Shown in pieces: positions 1 through 9,062 of a stretch of DNA of 64,000 bases. The DNA lies in the NCBI RefSeq assembly GCF_038624605.1, contig NZ_CP152020.1:2845312-2909311 (forward strand), read 5' to 3'. This stretch comes from Psychrobacillus sp. FSL K6-4046. GTDB lineage: Bacteria; Bacillota; Bacilli; Bacillales_A; Planococcaceae. Positions within the stretch are counted from its first letter, which is position 1; every line of letters starts with the position of its first letter. Position numbers and translations under genes: made by a program. The notes beneath the pieces are model-generated. The model saw nothing but the letters and a program-made list of their open reading frames with translations. It was not told where the DNA came from and made no database searches.

Positions 1-673
1 ATGCTATAACATACATTGGATTTCTTACTTCTTTTAAGGCTGTAATCATTTCGTTTATAAATTCTGTAGGTGCGCCTTCTATTTCAGAAAGCTTCACTCC
101 ATCAATTTTGTACTTAGTAGCAAAAGCTACAATAGTGTCTTTAAGTTCAATTTGGACTTCTGGATTTTCTAAATCTAGTTTTAGTACGCCGTCTTTGGAC
201 ATGATCCAATCTTGCTTGTCCTCTTCACTGGCCCAAGTATGCTGCGCACTATAGTTATTCAATGGAAATTCTATCATTAGTTTCATCTTTTGATTATGTG
301 TCTTCTCAATCAAAGCTTCTAATTCATCAGCTGTTCCAAAATGTTTTTCAATTTCATTAAAATCTAAAATTGCTTTACCATCATAGGATTCCGTTGAGAA
401 AACTGGACCGATAGAGAGTATTGAAAAGCCTAAATCACGTATGTGATCCATTTTGTCCATGATTCCTTTAAAATCTCCTCCAGCGAAGGCTAGATGATCT
501 TTCGTATTAACATTGTAGTCATTTGCGACTGTGCTATTAAAATATCGGTCAACGTATAAGTCATAAATACTTTCATTTTGTATAGATGAATCCGCTGCTT
601 GAGCACTAAAAGCAGTTGTCATCCATAGGCTGCTGAAAAGTACACTACAAACAAGCCATTTTTTAAATTTCAA
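1..673 (-). CDS. Alpha-amylase family (GH13-like) secreted protein, 5' part only
   Basis: The reading frame runs leftward from a TTG start at 673 and leaves the window after 224 residues, so the C-terminal part is missing. The TTG is chosen because a strong GAGGAGG ribosome site lies just upstream; no ATG fits. Residues 1-27 look like a Sec signal peptide (KFKKW, a hydrophobic stretch, then AFSAQA). The following DLYVDRYFN, GDFKGIMDKMDHIRDLG and IGPVFS stretches resemble the N-terminal (beta/alpha)8 barrel of glycoside hydrolase family 13, and KIDGVKLSEIEG resembles the region before the catalytic residues. Inference: extracellular alpha-glucan degradation. The catalytic Asp/Glu cannot be confirmed in the visible part; VKLSEIEG has Ser where DGxRxD enzymes carry the Asp nucleophile, so it may be divergent or inactive. 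Confidence 0.7.
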   Translation of the reverse strand, partial: MKFKKWLVCSVLFSSLWMTTAFSAQAADSSIQNESIYDLYVDRYFNSTVANDYNVNTKDHLAFAGGDFKGIMDKMDHIRDLGFSILSIGPVFSTESYDGKAILDFNEIEKHFGTADELEALIEKTHNQKMKLMIEFPLNNYSAQHTWASEEDKQDWIMSKDGVLKLDLENPEVQIELKDTIVAFATKYKIDGVKLSEIEGAPTEFINEMITALKEVRNPMYVIA

Positions 674-842
674 GGTAATCCTCCTCTACATCGGGTCAAC
701 ATAAAATTGTCTTGTTTATTTATACCCTAAAACAAGACTTATCATCGTTAATTTTAACAAAGCTACGTTTCAATCGCTATGTTTTAAAAAGAAATACGTA
801 GAAAATAAAAAAGTATTCGTCCAAACTGTGTCATATTAATAG

Positions 843-1610
843 CTTCTAGGGTTTCTAATCGTTTCCGGTCGGCTTTTGATAAGACATTACTGCTGTATTG
901 AAGAATTTTTTTAAGTTCCTTTTAGATATTGAAAGTCTTCAGTCGGAATCTATTTGTTTCCGGTCGGCTTTTGGATAGACTTTGGCCATATCATTATCGG
1001 AGAAGTTTTAGGAGTGTTGTCGTGACTACCGTCACGACAACACTCTAATTTCGGTAATCTTATGGCTTAATTCTATCCGTCGCCTCCCTACAACTATTAG
1101 AAACGGAATAAAGGCGTTTTAGCTAATGAAAGAATAAATAACTTTTCGAATGGTCAAGCGACTCGCGAAGATGCAATTTCGCGAGCTCTTCGCTTTTTTA
1201 AAGAATAATTCTTACTTTTTTTTTGAAAAGCTAATAAGAAGAATATCTATATCTTTAATGATAAACCAGTAAATCCTTACTTCCTATTTTGAGGTATTAA
1301 AACCTTAAGCCATTGTCTATTTGTTTCCGGTCGGCTTTGGGATAGCTATGGCCATATCATTAACGAGAAATTTTGGAGTGTTGTCGTGACTAACGTCACG
1401 ACAACACTCTACTTTCGGTAATCTTATGGCTTAATTCTATCCGTCGCCTCCCTGCAACTATTAGAAACGAAATAAAAGCATTTTAGCCAATAAAGGAATA
1501 AAAAATTTTCTAATGGTCAAGTAGCTCGCGAAGATGAAATTTCGCGAGCTATAGGCTTTTTTATATTGAAGTTCTTACTTATTTTTTTCAAAAAGTTATT
1601 AGAAGTATAT
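843..1610. repeat. Duplicated ~250-300 bp hairpin-rich element (two copies plus a fragment)
   Basis: Two direct copies lie at about 949-1249 and 1316-1610, with a short third fragment at 843-885 sharing TTTCCGGTCGGCTTTT. Each copy contains a perfect 15 bp stem with a 4-base loop (arms GAGTGTTGTCGTGAC and its complement, near 1014-1047 and 1376-1409). Each ends with an 8 bp stem (CTCGCGAA and TTCGCGAG) followed by a T-run at about 1172-1200 and 1533-1562, which looks like a rho-independent terminator on the + strand. The loop differs between copies (TACC against TAAC) while both arms are kept. No open reading frame or transposase is seen. It may encode a small structured RNA or be a non-autonomous mobile element. 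Confidence 0.75.
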
Positions 1611-1689
1611 TACTTTATTTATTCAACCATTAATTGGCGAGTTTGGTTGGCTATTTTATGCGTTCTGAAGCTGCAGATGTTTCTGCTGA

Positions 1690-2499
1690 TTATTCAAATT
1701 CATTCTTCCGTTTATTGAAAAAGTCGTAGAAAAATCTTACGTTTTCAAGCTCAGTCCATCTATTTGTTGTCAAAAGGGGTGCGTCAAGATTATAAATCTT
1801 AGCATCTAGTGTTCCCAACATAAATGGAGAATGTGTCGCTATAATAAATTGACAGTCAAAAAACCTTGCGAGTTTATTGATTTCTTCTGCCAACTTAATT
1901 TGGTTTGTAGGAGAAAGAGAGGTTTCAGGTTCATCGAGCAAGTATAATCCGTTGGGGACAAGATGTTCATCAAATATCTGCATGGATGTCTCACCGTTAG
2001 AATACTTTTCATTAGAAAATTTCATAATCTTCATTTGTTTGTACATCTGTGAAGAATGTTTCAACTCTTCCAAACGTTCCTTAGTATATCCCAACCTAGA
2101 GTGTTGGTACAGGTAACCTTCCTTAAGAACCGCCTCCTGCTGAATCTTCTTGATCTCATATAAAATATCTTCGCTTTTGATGTACAAAGTATTATACGGT
2201 AGTTGATCTGACTCTCCGTCACTCTTATTTTCACCTAGCGCGTATGAACATTCTGATATGTAATCTAACGGGTATATGTTATGGCTATTATTTGTTATTT
2301 CCTCAGCCCCCGTAATTTTAAGCTTGTTTGCCATTAAATTTAATAGTGTGGACTTACCGGAACCATTGTTACCATACACTACTGTAATGTTATGAAAGAC
2401 TAACACTTCTCCAGTTATTTTTCTAAACACATTGTATGGATATGCATTTGGATTATTGACTGTATGAGGAGAAAGCTTGAAGCTTTTCAGATAGATCAT
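1690..2499 (-). CDS. Stand-alone AAA family ATPase (ABC/SMC-like ATP-binding protein)
   Basis: This is a 269-residue soluble ATPase. Walker A is GNNGSGKST at residues 43-51, and a joined Walker B/D-loop segment LYLLDEPETSLSP lies near residue 190, followed by the switch histidine in IIATHSPFM. The arrangement is that of the AAA_21/AAA_15 (MloB or OLD-like) proteins, which resemble ABC ATPases but stand alone without transmembrane parts. A good GGGAGG site precedes the ATG. No partner nuclease, toxin or transporter gene is adjacent, so neither a defence role nor a housekeeping role can be assigned. It is flanked by the repeat element upstream of the amylase gene and by a gap carrying a possible gene remnant, so this looks like an accessory position. 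Confidence 0.8.
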   Translation of the reverse strand: MIYLKSFKLSPHTVNNPNAYPYNVFRKITGEVLVFHNITVVYGNNGSGKSTLLNLMANKLKITGAEEITNNSHNIYPLDYISECSYALGENKSDGESDQLPYNTLYIKSEDILYEIKKIQQEAVLKEGYLYQHSRLGYTKERLEELKHSSQMYKQMKIMKFSNEKYSNGETSMQIFDEHLVPNGLYLLDEPETSLSPTNQIKLAEEINKLARFFDCQFIIATHSPFMLGTLDAKIYNLDAPLLTTNRWTELENVRFFYDFFNKRKNEFE

Positions 2500-2617
2500 A
2501 TGGGTTAACCTCCCTTTTGGAATAATGAATAGCTATAATCAATATTATCATTTTTTTATTATTGCTCTAGAGGGTTCAATCTTAAATAAATCTTCATTTT
2601 CACCATAGCCTTCTTAA

Positions 2618-2705
2618 AGGGACTATAAATCATCACGTAAAATATGCGTAATAGCTTCTAGCTCACGATAAGGATAGCGTCTACCGAAGCAAAAATCTTT
2701 CCTCG
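2618..2705 (-). pseudogene. Possible remnant of a coding sequence
   Basis: On the minus strand one frame reads GRARKDFCFGRRYPYRELE followed by AITHILRDDL and a TAG stop at about 2618. The composition is protein-like and ends cleanly, but no start or ribosome site is present and no longer frame joins it. It may be the C-terminal scrap of a deleted gene. I do not recognise the family, and it could be chance. Confidence 0.25.
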
Positions 2706-2744
2706 CTCTTCCCTGTATTACAATGTTAACTTTTTATTTAAATA

Positions 2745-2778
2745 CAAAAAAACTCCCATGTAAACATGAGAGTTTTAA
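2745..2778 (-). terminator. Rho-independent terminator after yisL
   Basis: A hairpin with arms AAAACTCCCATG and CATGAGAGTTTT (one wobble pair) and a TAAA loop lies immediately downstream of the leftward yisL stop, followed by a T-run on that strand. Confidence 0.8.
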
Positions 2779-2781
2779 TTA

Positions 2782-3144
2782 TTATGCTAAAAAGTTAATA
2801 CCCATTGGAAGCTTGAATCCTAAGAATAAAGCAATAAAGAAGAACACAAATACTAATACAAGGAACGTCGTATAAGGTTTACCTTTTGCTTTTTTAACTA
2901 AAGTCATTTCCATCATACCAATTACAAGAATACCAGCTATAAACTTCAAGCCATACAGCATGCCTTCTCCATAATCCATCCCTTTGATGAATAAAGCAAC
3001 TCCTGTAAGGATGATAAGCAAATAATCTAAACGTAAAATCATCTGAACAACCTTTGAATTAGACATTGCTAGAGCAACAAAAAATAAAATTAATGCTACT
3101 ACCCAAGTTGTTATGTGTAAGTGCGTACTTGCTAAGAAATCCAT
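2782..3144 (-). CDS. yisL: YisL family (UPF0344/DUF1516) small membrane protein
   Basis: This 120-residue protein has four predicted membrane helices (about residues 12-28, 35-55, 62-82 and 95-115) and short loops. The N-terminal HLHITTWVVALILFF and GMLYGLKFIAG stretches fit the YisL family of Bacillales. The function is unknown in the family. It lies just downstream of the yisK-like gene in the same direction, as in B. subtilis, with a 57 bp gap, so the two are probably co-transcribed and end at the terminator at 2745-2778. Confidence 0.85.
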   Translation of the reverse strand: MDFLASTHLHITTWVVALILFFVALAMSNSKVVQMILRLDYLLIILTGVALFIKGMDYGEGMLYGLKFIAGILVIGMMEMTLVKKAKGKPYTTFLVLVFVFFFIALFLGFKLPMGINFLA

Positions 3145-3201
3145 TGTTTCACCTCAACGTTAATTTTAATATATCTTTACTATACCACTTTTAAACTACC
3201 A

Positions 3202-4098
3202 TTACTCAAACTTGTTTACAAGCGTTCCGATTCCTTCAATAGAAACTTTCACAATATCGCCAGATTTCAAGAATTTTGGGGGATTGAATCCCTTACCTAC
3301 TCCTGCAGGCGTACCTGTTAAAATAACATCTCCCGGCTCCAAGGTTACAATTTTTGATATCTCACAAATAATATTTTCAACCGAATAAATCATATCGGAG
3401 GTAACTCCATTTTGACGAATTTCATCGTTAACTTTTGTAACGATCGTTAGGTCCTGAGGATTTGGAATTTCATCCTTCGTTACGACATATGGTCCCATAG
3501 GACATGACCAATCTAAACTTTTACCTAAGAAGAACTGCTGATGTTTCTTTTGAAGATCTCGTGCGGTAATATCATTAGCAATTGTGTAACCAAATACATA
3601 ATCATAGGCTAATTTAGATGGAATATTCTTCCCTTCTTTTCCTATTACGATTGCAAGCTCCCCTTCGTAATCTAACGAAGAAGTAACCTCTGAGTGGACT
3701 GGTAACGTTTGTTCATCTGCTGCAATTGTTGTCGGAGCCTTTGTAAATACAACAAAGTCCTCCGCTACCCCACCCATTTCCTTTGCATGATCGGCATAGT
3801 TTTTACCAATTGCCATTACATTTTTGGGTGTGCGAGGTATCGGTGATAGCCATTCAATTTCTGTAAATGAGCGTTTAAAACGATTTGGATCCTCTTCTTT
3901 TAAAGCTGTTTCTATTAAAACACGTATTTGTTCAATAAAATCCATCCCGAAGCTGACACCTTGGACGATAGTTGCAGGAAAATTAGGTAGCACTTGTAAT
4001 TCTTCTTGAATAGTAAGTACATCCCATACTGCTTCTTCTTTTTTTACTTTTGGACCAAAATAAATTTTATCGTTTAAACGGTATGACAATAGCTTCAT
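3202..4098 (-). CDS. yisK: Fumarylacetoacetate hydrolase family protein, YisK-like
   Basis: The 298-residue protein has the FAH catalytic fold. The conserved core GKNYADHAKEMGG (about residues 97-109) is followed by the metal-site segment DYEGELAIVIGKEG, then YTIANDITARDLQ and, near the end, GDVILTGTPAGVGKG. The two-domain layout and the neighbouring yisL match B. subtilis YisK, which is reported to have oxaloacetate decarboxylase activity and to associate with the MreB paralogue Mbl. The substrate here is inferred from that relationship. A GAGGAG site precedes the ATG at 4098. The gene follows the DUF418 gene after a short gap. Confidence 0.85.
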   Translation of the reverse strand: MKLLSYRLNDKIYFGPKVKKEEAVWDVLTIQEELQVLPNFPATIVQGVSFGMDFIEQIRVLIETALKEEDPNRFKRSFTEIEWLSPIPRTPKNVMAIGKNYADHAKEMGGVAEDFVVFTKAPTTIAADEQTLPVHSEVTSSLDYEGELAIVIGKEGKNIPSKLAYDYVFGYTIANDITARDLQKKHQQFFLGKSLDWSCPMGPYVVTKDEIPNPQDLTIVTKVNDEIRQNGVTSDMIYSVENIICEISKIVTLEPGDVILTGTPAGVGKGFNPPKFLKSGDIVKVSIEGIGTLVNKFE

Positions 4099-4176
4099 CT
4101 ATAAACACTCCTCTAAAGAAATTTGAATCTATTAATATAGTCTATTACAAACTTTGTTTAATTTCATCTTTTTCGA

Positions 4177-5340
4177 TCATATTTTCGAATAAGTCAGTTT
4201 TCTCCACAATAATTCGACAGGACCTTGTTTAAACTTAGTAAACCATATTTCTGCAAAAATGATTTGAATAACATATATTCCTATTGCCATCCATGTACCT
4301 GTGGCTATGTCGACCTTACCGTATAAACCAAATCCGTAACCGTAGAAAATGGTAGTTGCAAGAATAGATTGCATTAAATAAATGGTCATAGACATTCTTC
4401 CTGCTTTAGCAATAGGCGATAATAATTTTCCTACTATAGGAATTGTACAAATCAATGCTAGAAAGCCACCGTAAGCAATAGCTTGAAGTGGCCCACCAAA
4501 AGTGTCCTGTGCAGTCATTGTAAATAAATCATCACCTTGACTAAACGGTAACCACTTAATAGCTGTTCCTGCTGTCATCGCAACAATTACTGTAATGGTC
4601 CAAAATAGTTTCAGCTCACTCGCTCGCTCGATTAGTCTTAGCTTTGCAGCCGCCGATCCAAGCATTAAAAGCGGTAATATTGTACAAAGAATAAGCACAA
4701 CATTTAAACCGTATCCTTGCATGTAAAGCCAATCGGCTAATCTTTGTCCAAATACATCGAACCACGATCCTTGTGAATAGGCTACGGCCGATTCCTCTAC
4801 CTTTTGAATTGCGGTATAAAGAACGGACTGGTCAGGGGCTATTTTTGTCATGAAGTAGACCAACCCAGTTAACAAGCCATTCGGTATTAAATACAAAACA
4901 GCTGCGATTATTATTAACCAAAGTGGCTTTAATTTCATCAATACGATTAAACACAATCCGGCTAATGCATAGGTAATCAAAATGTCACCAGACCAGATCA
5001 GAAATGCATGAATACACCCAATTCCTAGTAGTATCAATAGCCTTCTTACTGCGAGGCGAGAAAAGGACGTGCCCTTTGCCTCCGACTTCATAAATTGCAT
5101 TGCTAATCCGTATCCAAATAGCATTGCAAACAGCGGATAGACACTGCCTTGTACGAAAATATCAATCCACTTATAGGTTTCTTGATCAGCTGGAGTTTGA
5201 TACCAGTCATATGGATTCACATAAATATACGGACCATGAAAAAATAGCATATTCACTACGAAAATTCCTAGTAAAGCAAAGCCTCTCATTACATCGATAG
5301 AAATGATTCTTTCTTTTTCTTGCGTAGGTAAAATCACCAA
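4177..5340 (-). CDS. DUF418 (YeiB-like) polytopic membrane protein
   Basis: The 387-residue protein has about ten hydrophobic helices. It opens with the family hallmark RIISIDVMRGFALLGIFVVNM, and the C-terminal half carries the DUF418 signature KAGRMSMTIYLMQSIL. Family members are inner-membrane proteins of uncertain, possibly acyltransfer or transport, function. The gene begins 8 bp after addA, so it is likely in the addBA transcript. Two starts compete: TTG at 5340, only 3 bases after a GGGGGA site, and GTG at 5337. The protein differs by one residue. Confidence 0.8.
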   Translation of the reverse strand: MVILPTQEKERIISIDVMRGFALLGIFVVNMLFFHGPYIYVNPYDWYQTPADQETYKWIDIFVQGSVYPLFAMLFGYGLAMQFMKSEAKGTSFSRLAVRRLLILLGIGCIHAFLIWSGDILITYALAGLCLIVLMKLKPLWLIIIAAVLYLIPNGLLTGLVYFMTKIAPDQSVLYTAIQKVEESAVAYSQGSWFDVFGQRLADWLYMQGYGLNVVLILCTILPLLMLGSAAAKLRLIERASELKLFWTITVIVAMTAGTAIKWLPFSQGDDLFTMTAQDTFGGPLQAIAYGGFLALICTIPIVGKLLSPIAKAGRMSMTIYLMQSILATTIFYGYGFGLYGKVDIATGTWMAIGIYVIQIIFAEIWFTKFKQGPVELLWRKLTYSKI

Positions 5341-5348
5341 GCTTCCCC

Positions 5349-8300
5349 CTAAATAATTACTGTGTTATTTATATCAAATAGATATAATACTCTCTCTTTT
5401 ATATCGACCTTCAAGATGTCTTCGATAGCCTTTTCATATAATGAAAGCTGTATAGCGTATCTGTTTTTCATCTCTTTTAGTAAAAGATCCTCGTTGCTTT
5501 GTAAATGCTTTACTTTATCTGTTTTATAATCTAGCAGCACCCACCGTCCATCTTCCTCTTGGAATAAACAGTCTACAACCCCTTGGACAATCTGCTTATC
5601 GCCATCTTGGTCAACTAAAGCATAGGTAAAGGGAAATTCTCTCATAACATTTTTAGCAATTCTTAAACGTTCGGCCATTTCGGAATGAAAGAAAGGGACC
5701 ATCTTTTCTGGATTAATCGCTTCTTTTTCAGCATTAGTAATGATTTCTCGTTCTTTTAACCTCCCTGCAAATGCCAGTACTTGTTCTGCGGTCTTTCGTT
5801 CAGATAAATCTACATGTTGCATAAACGCATGGACAGCCGTACCTGCTTCGGCTCCTGTCAATTTCGTTCCTTCCTGTAAAAAGAAAGGACGCTTAGCCAC
5901 TTTACTTTTTAAAGGAGTAGTAGTAGGACCAAAGAACTCTTCATCATGGCGCTCGGACAATAATTGTAGTCGCTTCATCTCGCTCACTGACTGCTTAGAA
6001 CGTTTATGAGTGGAAGCTTCAAATTCGTAGTGCGTATCAAAGATTTTCTTAATATCTTCTAATAACGCTGGATTTTCCAACTGCAATAGTTCCTGAAGTG
6101 AAGTTTCCTCTTTTTTCTCTTCTTCCTGGTGAACTTTAAGCTCATCTATATGCTTAGCAACTATATTCCACTTGGAGGGACCCTCCACTATGTTTGCCTC
6201 GTTTATTTGAGATAGCTGACTATAATCCCGGTGTCGAGCAAGAGCAGGACCTATCCAATCCAAATATCCTTTCGCTTTTGCCCTTTTATAATCTGGGATC
6301 ATTTCATCACTCATAAGCGTTTGAGAATCCTCCCATTTGTCTAGGGTTTTCGCTAAATCCTTTATAGTAGCTACTAGGAATAAGTGCTCCTTGGCACGAG
6401 TCATCGCCACATAGAGAACTCGCATTTCCTCTGCTTTTAGTTCCATTTGTTTCTTTTCTTTTACCGCTAGGAATGGAAGCGATGTGAAAGAAATACGTTT
6501 GATAGGGTCTATTGCCTTTACGGCAAGTCCAAAGTTTTGATCAAATAAATAGGACTCGTTAAAGTCCATTTGGTTAAATGGTCTTCCCATCCCTGCGAGG
6601 AACACGATAGGAAATTCTAGACCTTTGGAGGAATGGATAGTCATTAAGCGAACAACATTTTCTTTTTCACTAATAGATCTAGCTGCGCCTAAATCGTCTC
6701 CGCGCTTTCTCATCCGATCTATAAAACGTAAGAAACGGAACAATCCACGGAAGGATGTCTTTTCATAAGCAACTGCTCGGTCATGTAACACACGTAGGTT
6801 CGCTTGGCGCTGTTTTCCGTTAGGCATAGAGCCTACTATTTCATAGTAATGGGTGTCCAAATAGATTTGCCATATTAAGTCTGCCAAAGAGCCTCTTCTA
6901 CTAAGATCTCTCCAATCTTCAAATTGTAGCAGGAATCTTTGGAGCTTCTCTGCCGTTTCAGAGGATAAGCCAGCTCCTCCACTAGAGACAAATAGCTTCA
7001 ACGCTTCATAAAATGACTCCTTCGGTGCAGCTAATCGAATAAGCGCAAGCTCTGATTCAGTTAAGCCAACGAAAGGTGCTCGAAGAACAGAAGCTAGTGA
7101 AATATCCTGGTAAGGATTATCAATTGTACGTAGGGTATGTAGCATGATTAGAACTTCTATCGCTTCAAAGTAACCTTTGGAAAGCTCTGCATATAAAGGA
7201 ATTCCTGCCTCTTTAAACTGTTCATTGACTTCCTGCGACCAGGTCATGGACCGCATAAGAATGACCATATCGCTATATTGAACAGGGCGTTCTTTCTTTT
7301 TCCATGGATCATAGACTGTATGTCCGCTCGTAATCATTTCTTTTATTTTTGAAATGATATAACGTGCCTCTGCTTGGGATTTTTTTAATTCCTCCTCGGC
7401 ATCAACAGATGAAAAATCTTCCTCATCTGCATCTACCTCGGCACTACCATCCTCCACTTCATATAACAACGCAAGCTCTACCGCTGCGTCTTTGTCATCA
7501 TATGGAGCTTGAGGCTTTAGGGAAGCAGCATCATCATAATCTATTTCTCCAACATTTTCACCCATAATTTGTTGGAAAATATAGTTCGTTCCGTGGAGCA
7601 CTTCTTGACGACTTCTGAAGTTTGCATTTAAATCAATTTTCACTCCAGATTCTAATGGCTCTTCATTAAATACGCGATACTTTCCAAGAAAAAGCATAGG
7701 CTCAGCAAGTCTGAATCTGTAAATAGATTGCTTTACATCTCCAACCATGAACATGTTCCCAGTTAATTCATCACCGCTTTTAACTAATTGAAGAATAGTT
7801 TCTTGGAGATTATTAGTATCCTGGTATTCATCCACGAGCACTTCTTTAAATCGCTCCTGATATTCCTTTGCGATTGCGGAAGGGACTAAATTTCCGTCCT
7901 CATCATGATCAGTGAGTATCTCTAAGGCATAATGCTCGAGGTCAGAAAAGTCTACTAGCCCTCTATCATTTTTTGCTGCAGTGTATCTTTCTCCATAAGA
8001 AATAGCAAGATTTACTAATGTTTTTAAGTGAGGAGCCATCAATCTCATCTCTTCTAAAAGTCGTTCAGGTGTTCGCGTAAAATATTTGTCCTTGAGATCG
8101 TTGACTACCTTTTTAGCCTTATTCCTCTTACTCGTAGCCTTCTTTTTCAGTTCTTCATCACAGGAATCCTTTCGAATGGAGGCAGCTTTTCCCCACTTTA
8201 ATCCTTGGAAGTAATAATATGTGTCCTGCCAGCTCCCCATCTTCAGTAAGCGTATAGCTTCCTGTATAAGTTGTTGATCATTTATAGCCGTCTCTCCAAG

Positions 8301-9062
8301 TGGAGCAGGACCGTCAGGAAGATTCGCGAGCTTTCGAATATCCTCTGCCAGCGCCATCGCTTCCTCCAGCTGATAAATAATGGAGAGCTTTAATGGGTCG
8401 ATGAATGGCAGTTCATCTATCGTCATGTTACTGTCTAGCTCATAAGCTTCCGGGATAGCCAGTAGCCATTTCTTTGGCTCTGGATGCACACGAGCATACG
8501 TATATAACTTATCGATCATCACTTCAATCGATTGATCATCTCGATCTGAGGTGAAGCTGTCGGATAATAGATACATAGCGTCTGGATTTTCTGTCTGGTA
8601 TGCTTCTTCTAGGATGTCTGCTAGCACATCATCGCGCAGAAGAGCTGCCTCTGTGTCATCTGCTATTCGAAAGCCCGGATCGATTGTCAGCATATAGGAA
8701 TACTGGCGCACAATGTTTAAACAAAAGGAGTGCAAGGTGGAAATCTGTGCTTTGTTTAACAACGTCAGCTGCTTTCTCAAATGATTGGAATTAGGGTCCA
8801 AGGCAATCGCTTTTTCCAACGCCTCTCTCATTCGATGACGCATTTCTGCTGCCGAAGCATTTGTGAATGTAACGACTAGCAATTCATCTACGTTTATTGG
8901 ATTTTCCTTTGCAATCACCTTTTGTATAAGTCGATCGATGAGCACAGCTGTTTTACCAGAACCTGCAGCGGCAGCTACGAGCACATCTGAACCAGTTGCC
9001 CAGATGGCCTTCCACTGCGCTGGTGTCCAAGTTAAATCATCAGGCATCTTAGGAATCTTCAT
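5349..9062 (-). CDS. addA: ATP-dependent helicase/nuclease subunit A
   Basis: At 1237 residues this is the expected length for AddA. It is a superfamily 1A (UvrD-like) 3'-5' helicase with Walker A AAAGSGKT at residues 31-38, the DEYQDTN helicase motif II, GDVKQSIYRFR, and TIHSSKGLEFPIVF (motif V region). The C-terminal RecB-type nuclease domain ends with LLDYKTDK, whose Asp and Lys belong to the catalytic motif. With AddB it processes double-strand DNA ends and loads RecA after meeting a Chi site. It overlaps addB by 14 bp, which fits translational coupling. A good AAGGAG site precedes the ATG. Confidence 0.97.
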   Translation of the reverse strand: MKIPKMPDDLTWTPAQWKAIWATGSDVLVAAAAGSGKTAVLIDRLIQKVIAKENPINVDELLVVTFTNASAAEMRHRMREALEKAIALDPNSNHLRKQLTLLNKAQISTLHSFCLNIVRQYSYMLTIDPGFRIADDTEAALLRDDVLADILEEAYQTENPDAMYLLSDSFTSDRDDQSIEVMIDKLYTYARVHPEPKKWLLAIPEAYELDSNMTIDELPFIDPLKLSIIYQLEEAMALAEDIRKLANLPDGPAPLGETAINDQQLIQEAIRLLKMGSWQDTYYYFQGLKWGKAASIRKDSCDEELKKKATSKRNKAKKVVNDLKDKYFTRTPERLLEEMRLMAPHLKTLVNLAISYGERYTAAKNDRGLVDFSDLEHYALEILTDHDEDGNLVPSAIAKEYQERFKEVLVDEYQDTNNLQETILQLVKSGDELTGNMFMVGDVKQSIYRFRLAEPMLFLGKYRVFNEEPLESGVKIDLNANFRSRQEVLHGTNYIFQQIMGENVGEIDYDDAASLKPQAPYDDKDAAVELALLYEVEDGSAEVDADEEDFSSVDAEEELKKSQAEARYIISKIKEMITSGHTVYDPWKKKERPVQYSDMVILMRSMTWSQEVNEQFKEAGIPLYAELSKGYFEAIEVLIMLHTLRTIDNPYQDISLASVLRAPFVGLTESELALIRLAAPKESFYEALKLFVSSGGAGLSSETAEKLQRFLLQFEDWRDLSRRGSLADLIWQIYLDTHYYEIVGSMPNGKQRQANLRVLHDRAVAYEKTSFRGLFRFLRFIDRMRKRGDDLGAARSISEKENVVRLMTIHSSKGLEFPIVFLAGMGRPFNQMDFNESYLFDQNFGLAVKAIDPIKRISFTSLPFLAVKEKKQMELKAEEMRVLYVAMTRAKEHLFLVATIKDLAKTLDKWEDSQTLMSDEMIPDYKRAKAKGYLDWIGPALARHRDYSQLSQINEANIVEGPSKWNIVAKHIDELKVHQEEEKKEETSLQELLQLENPALLEDIKKIFDTHYEFEASTHKRSKQSVSEMKRLQLLSERHDEEFFGPTTTPLKSKVAKRPFFLQEGTKLTGAEAGTAVHAFMQHVDLSERKTAEQVLAFAGRLKEREIITNAEKEAINPEKMVPFFHSEMAERLRIAKNVMREFPFTYALVDQDGDKQIVQGVVDCLFQEEDGRWVLLDYKTDKVKHLQSNEDLLLKEMKNRYAIQLSLYEKAIEDILKVDIKERVLYLFDINNTVII

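Noticed and set aside
1877-2116. Plus-strand frame opposite the AAA ATPase
   Set aside because: It is the shadow of a gene with clear Walker motifs on the other strand.
1690-2499. AAA ATPase as part of an anti-phage system such as Gabija or a Septu-like pair
   Set aside because: No adjacent nuclease, helicase or HNH gene and no nuclease domain fused to it; context does not support defence.
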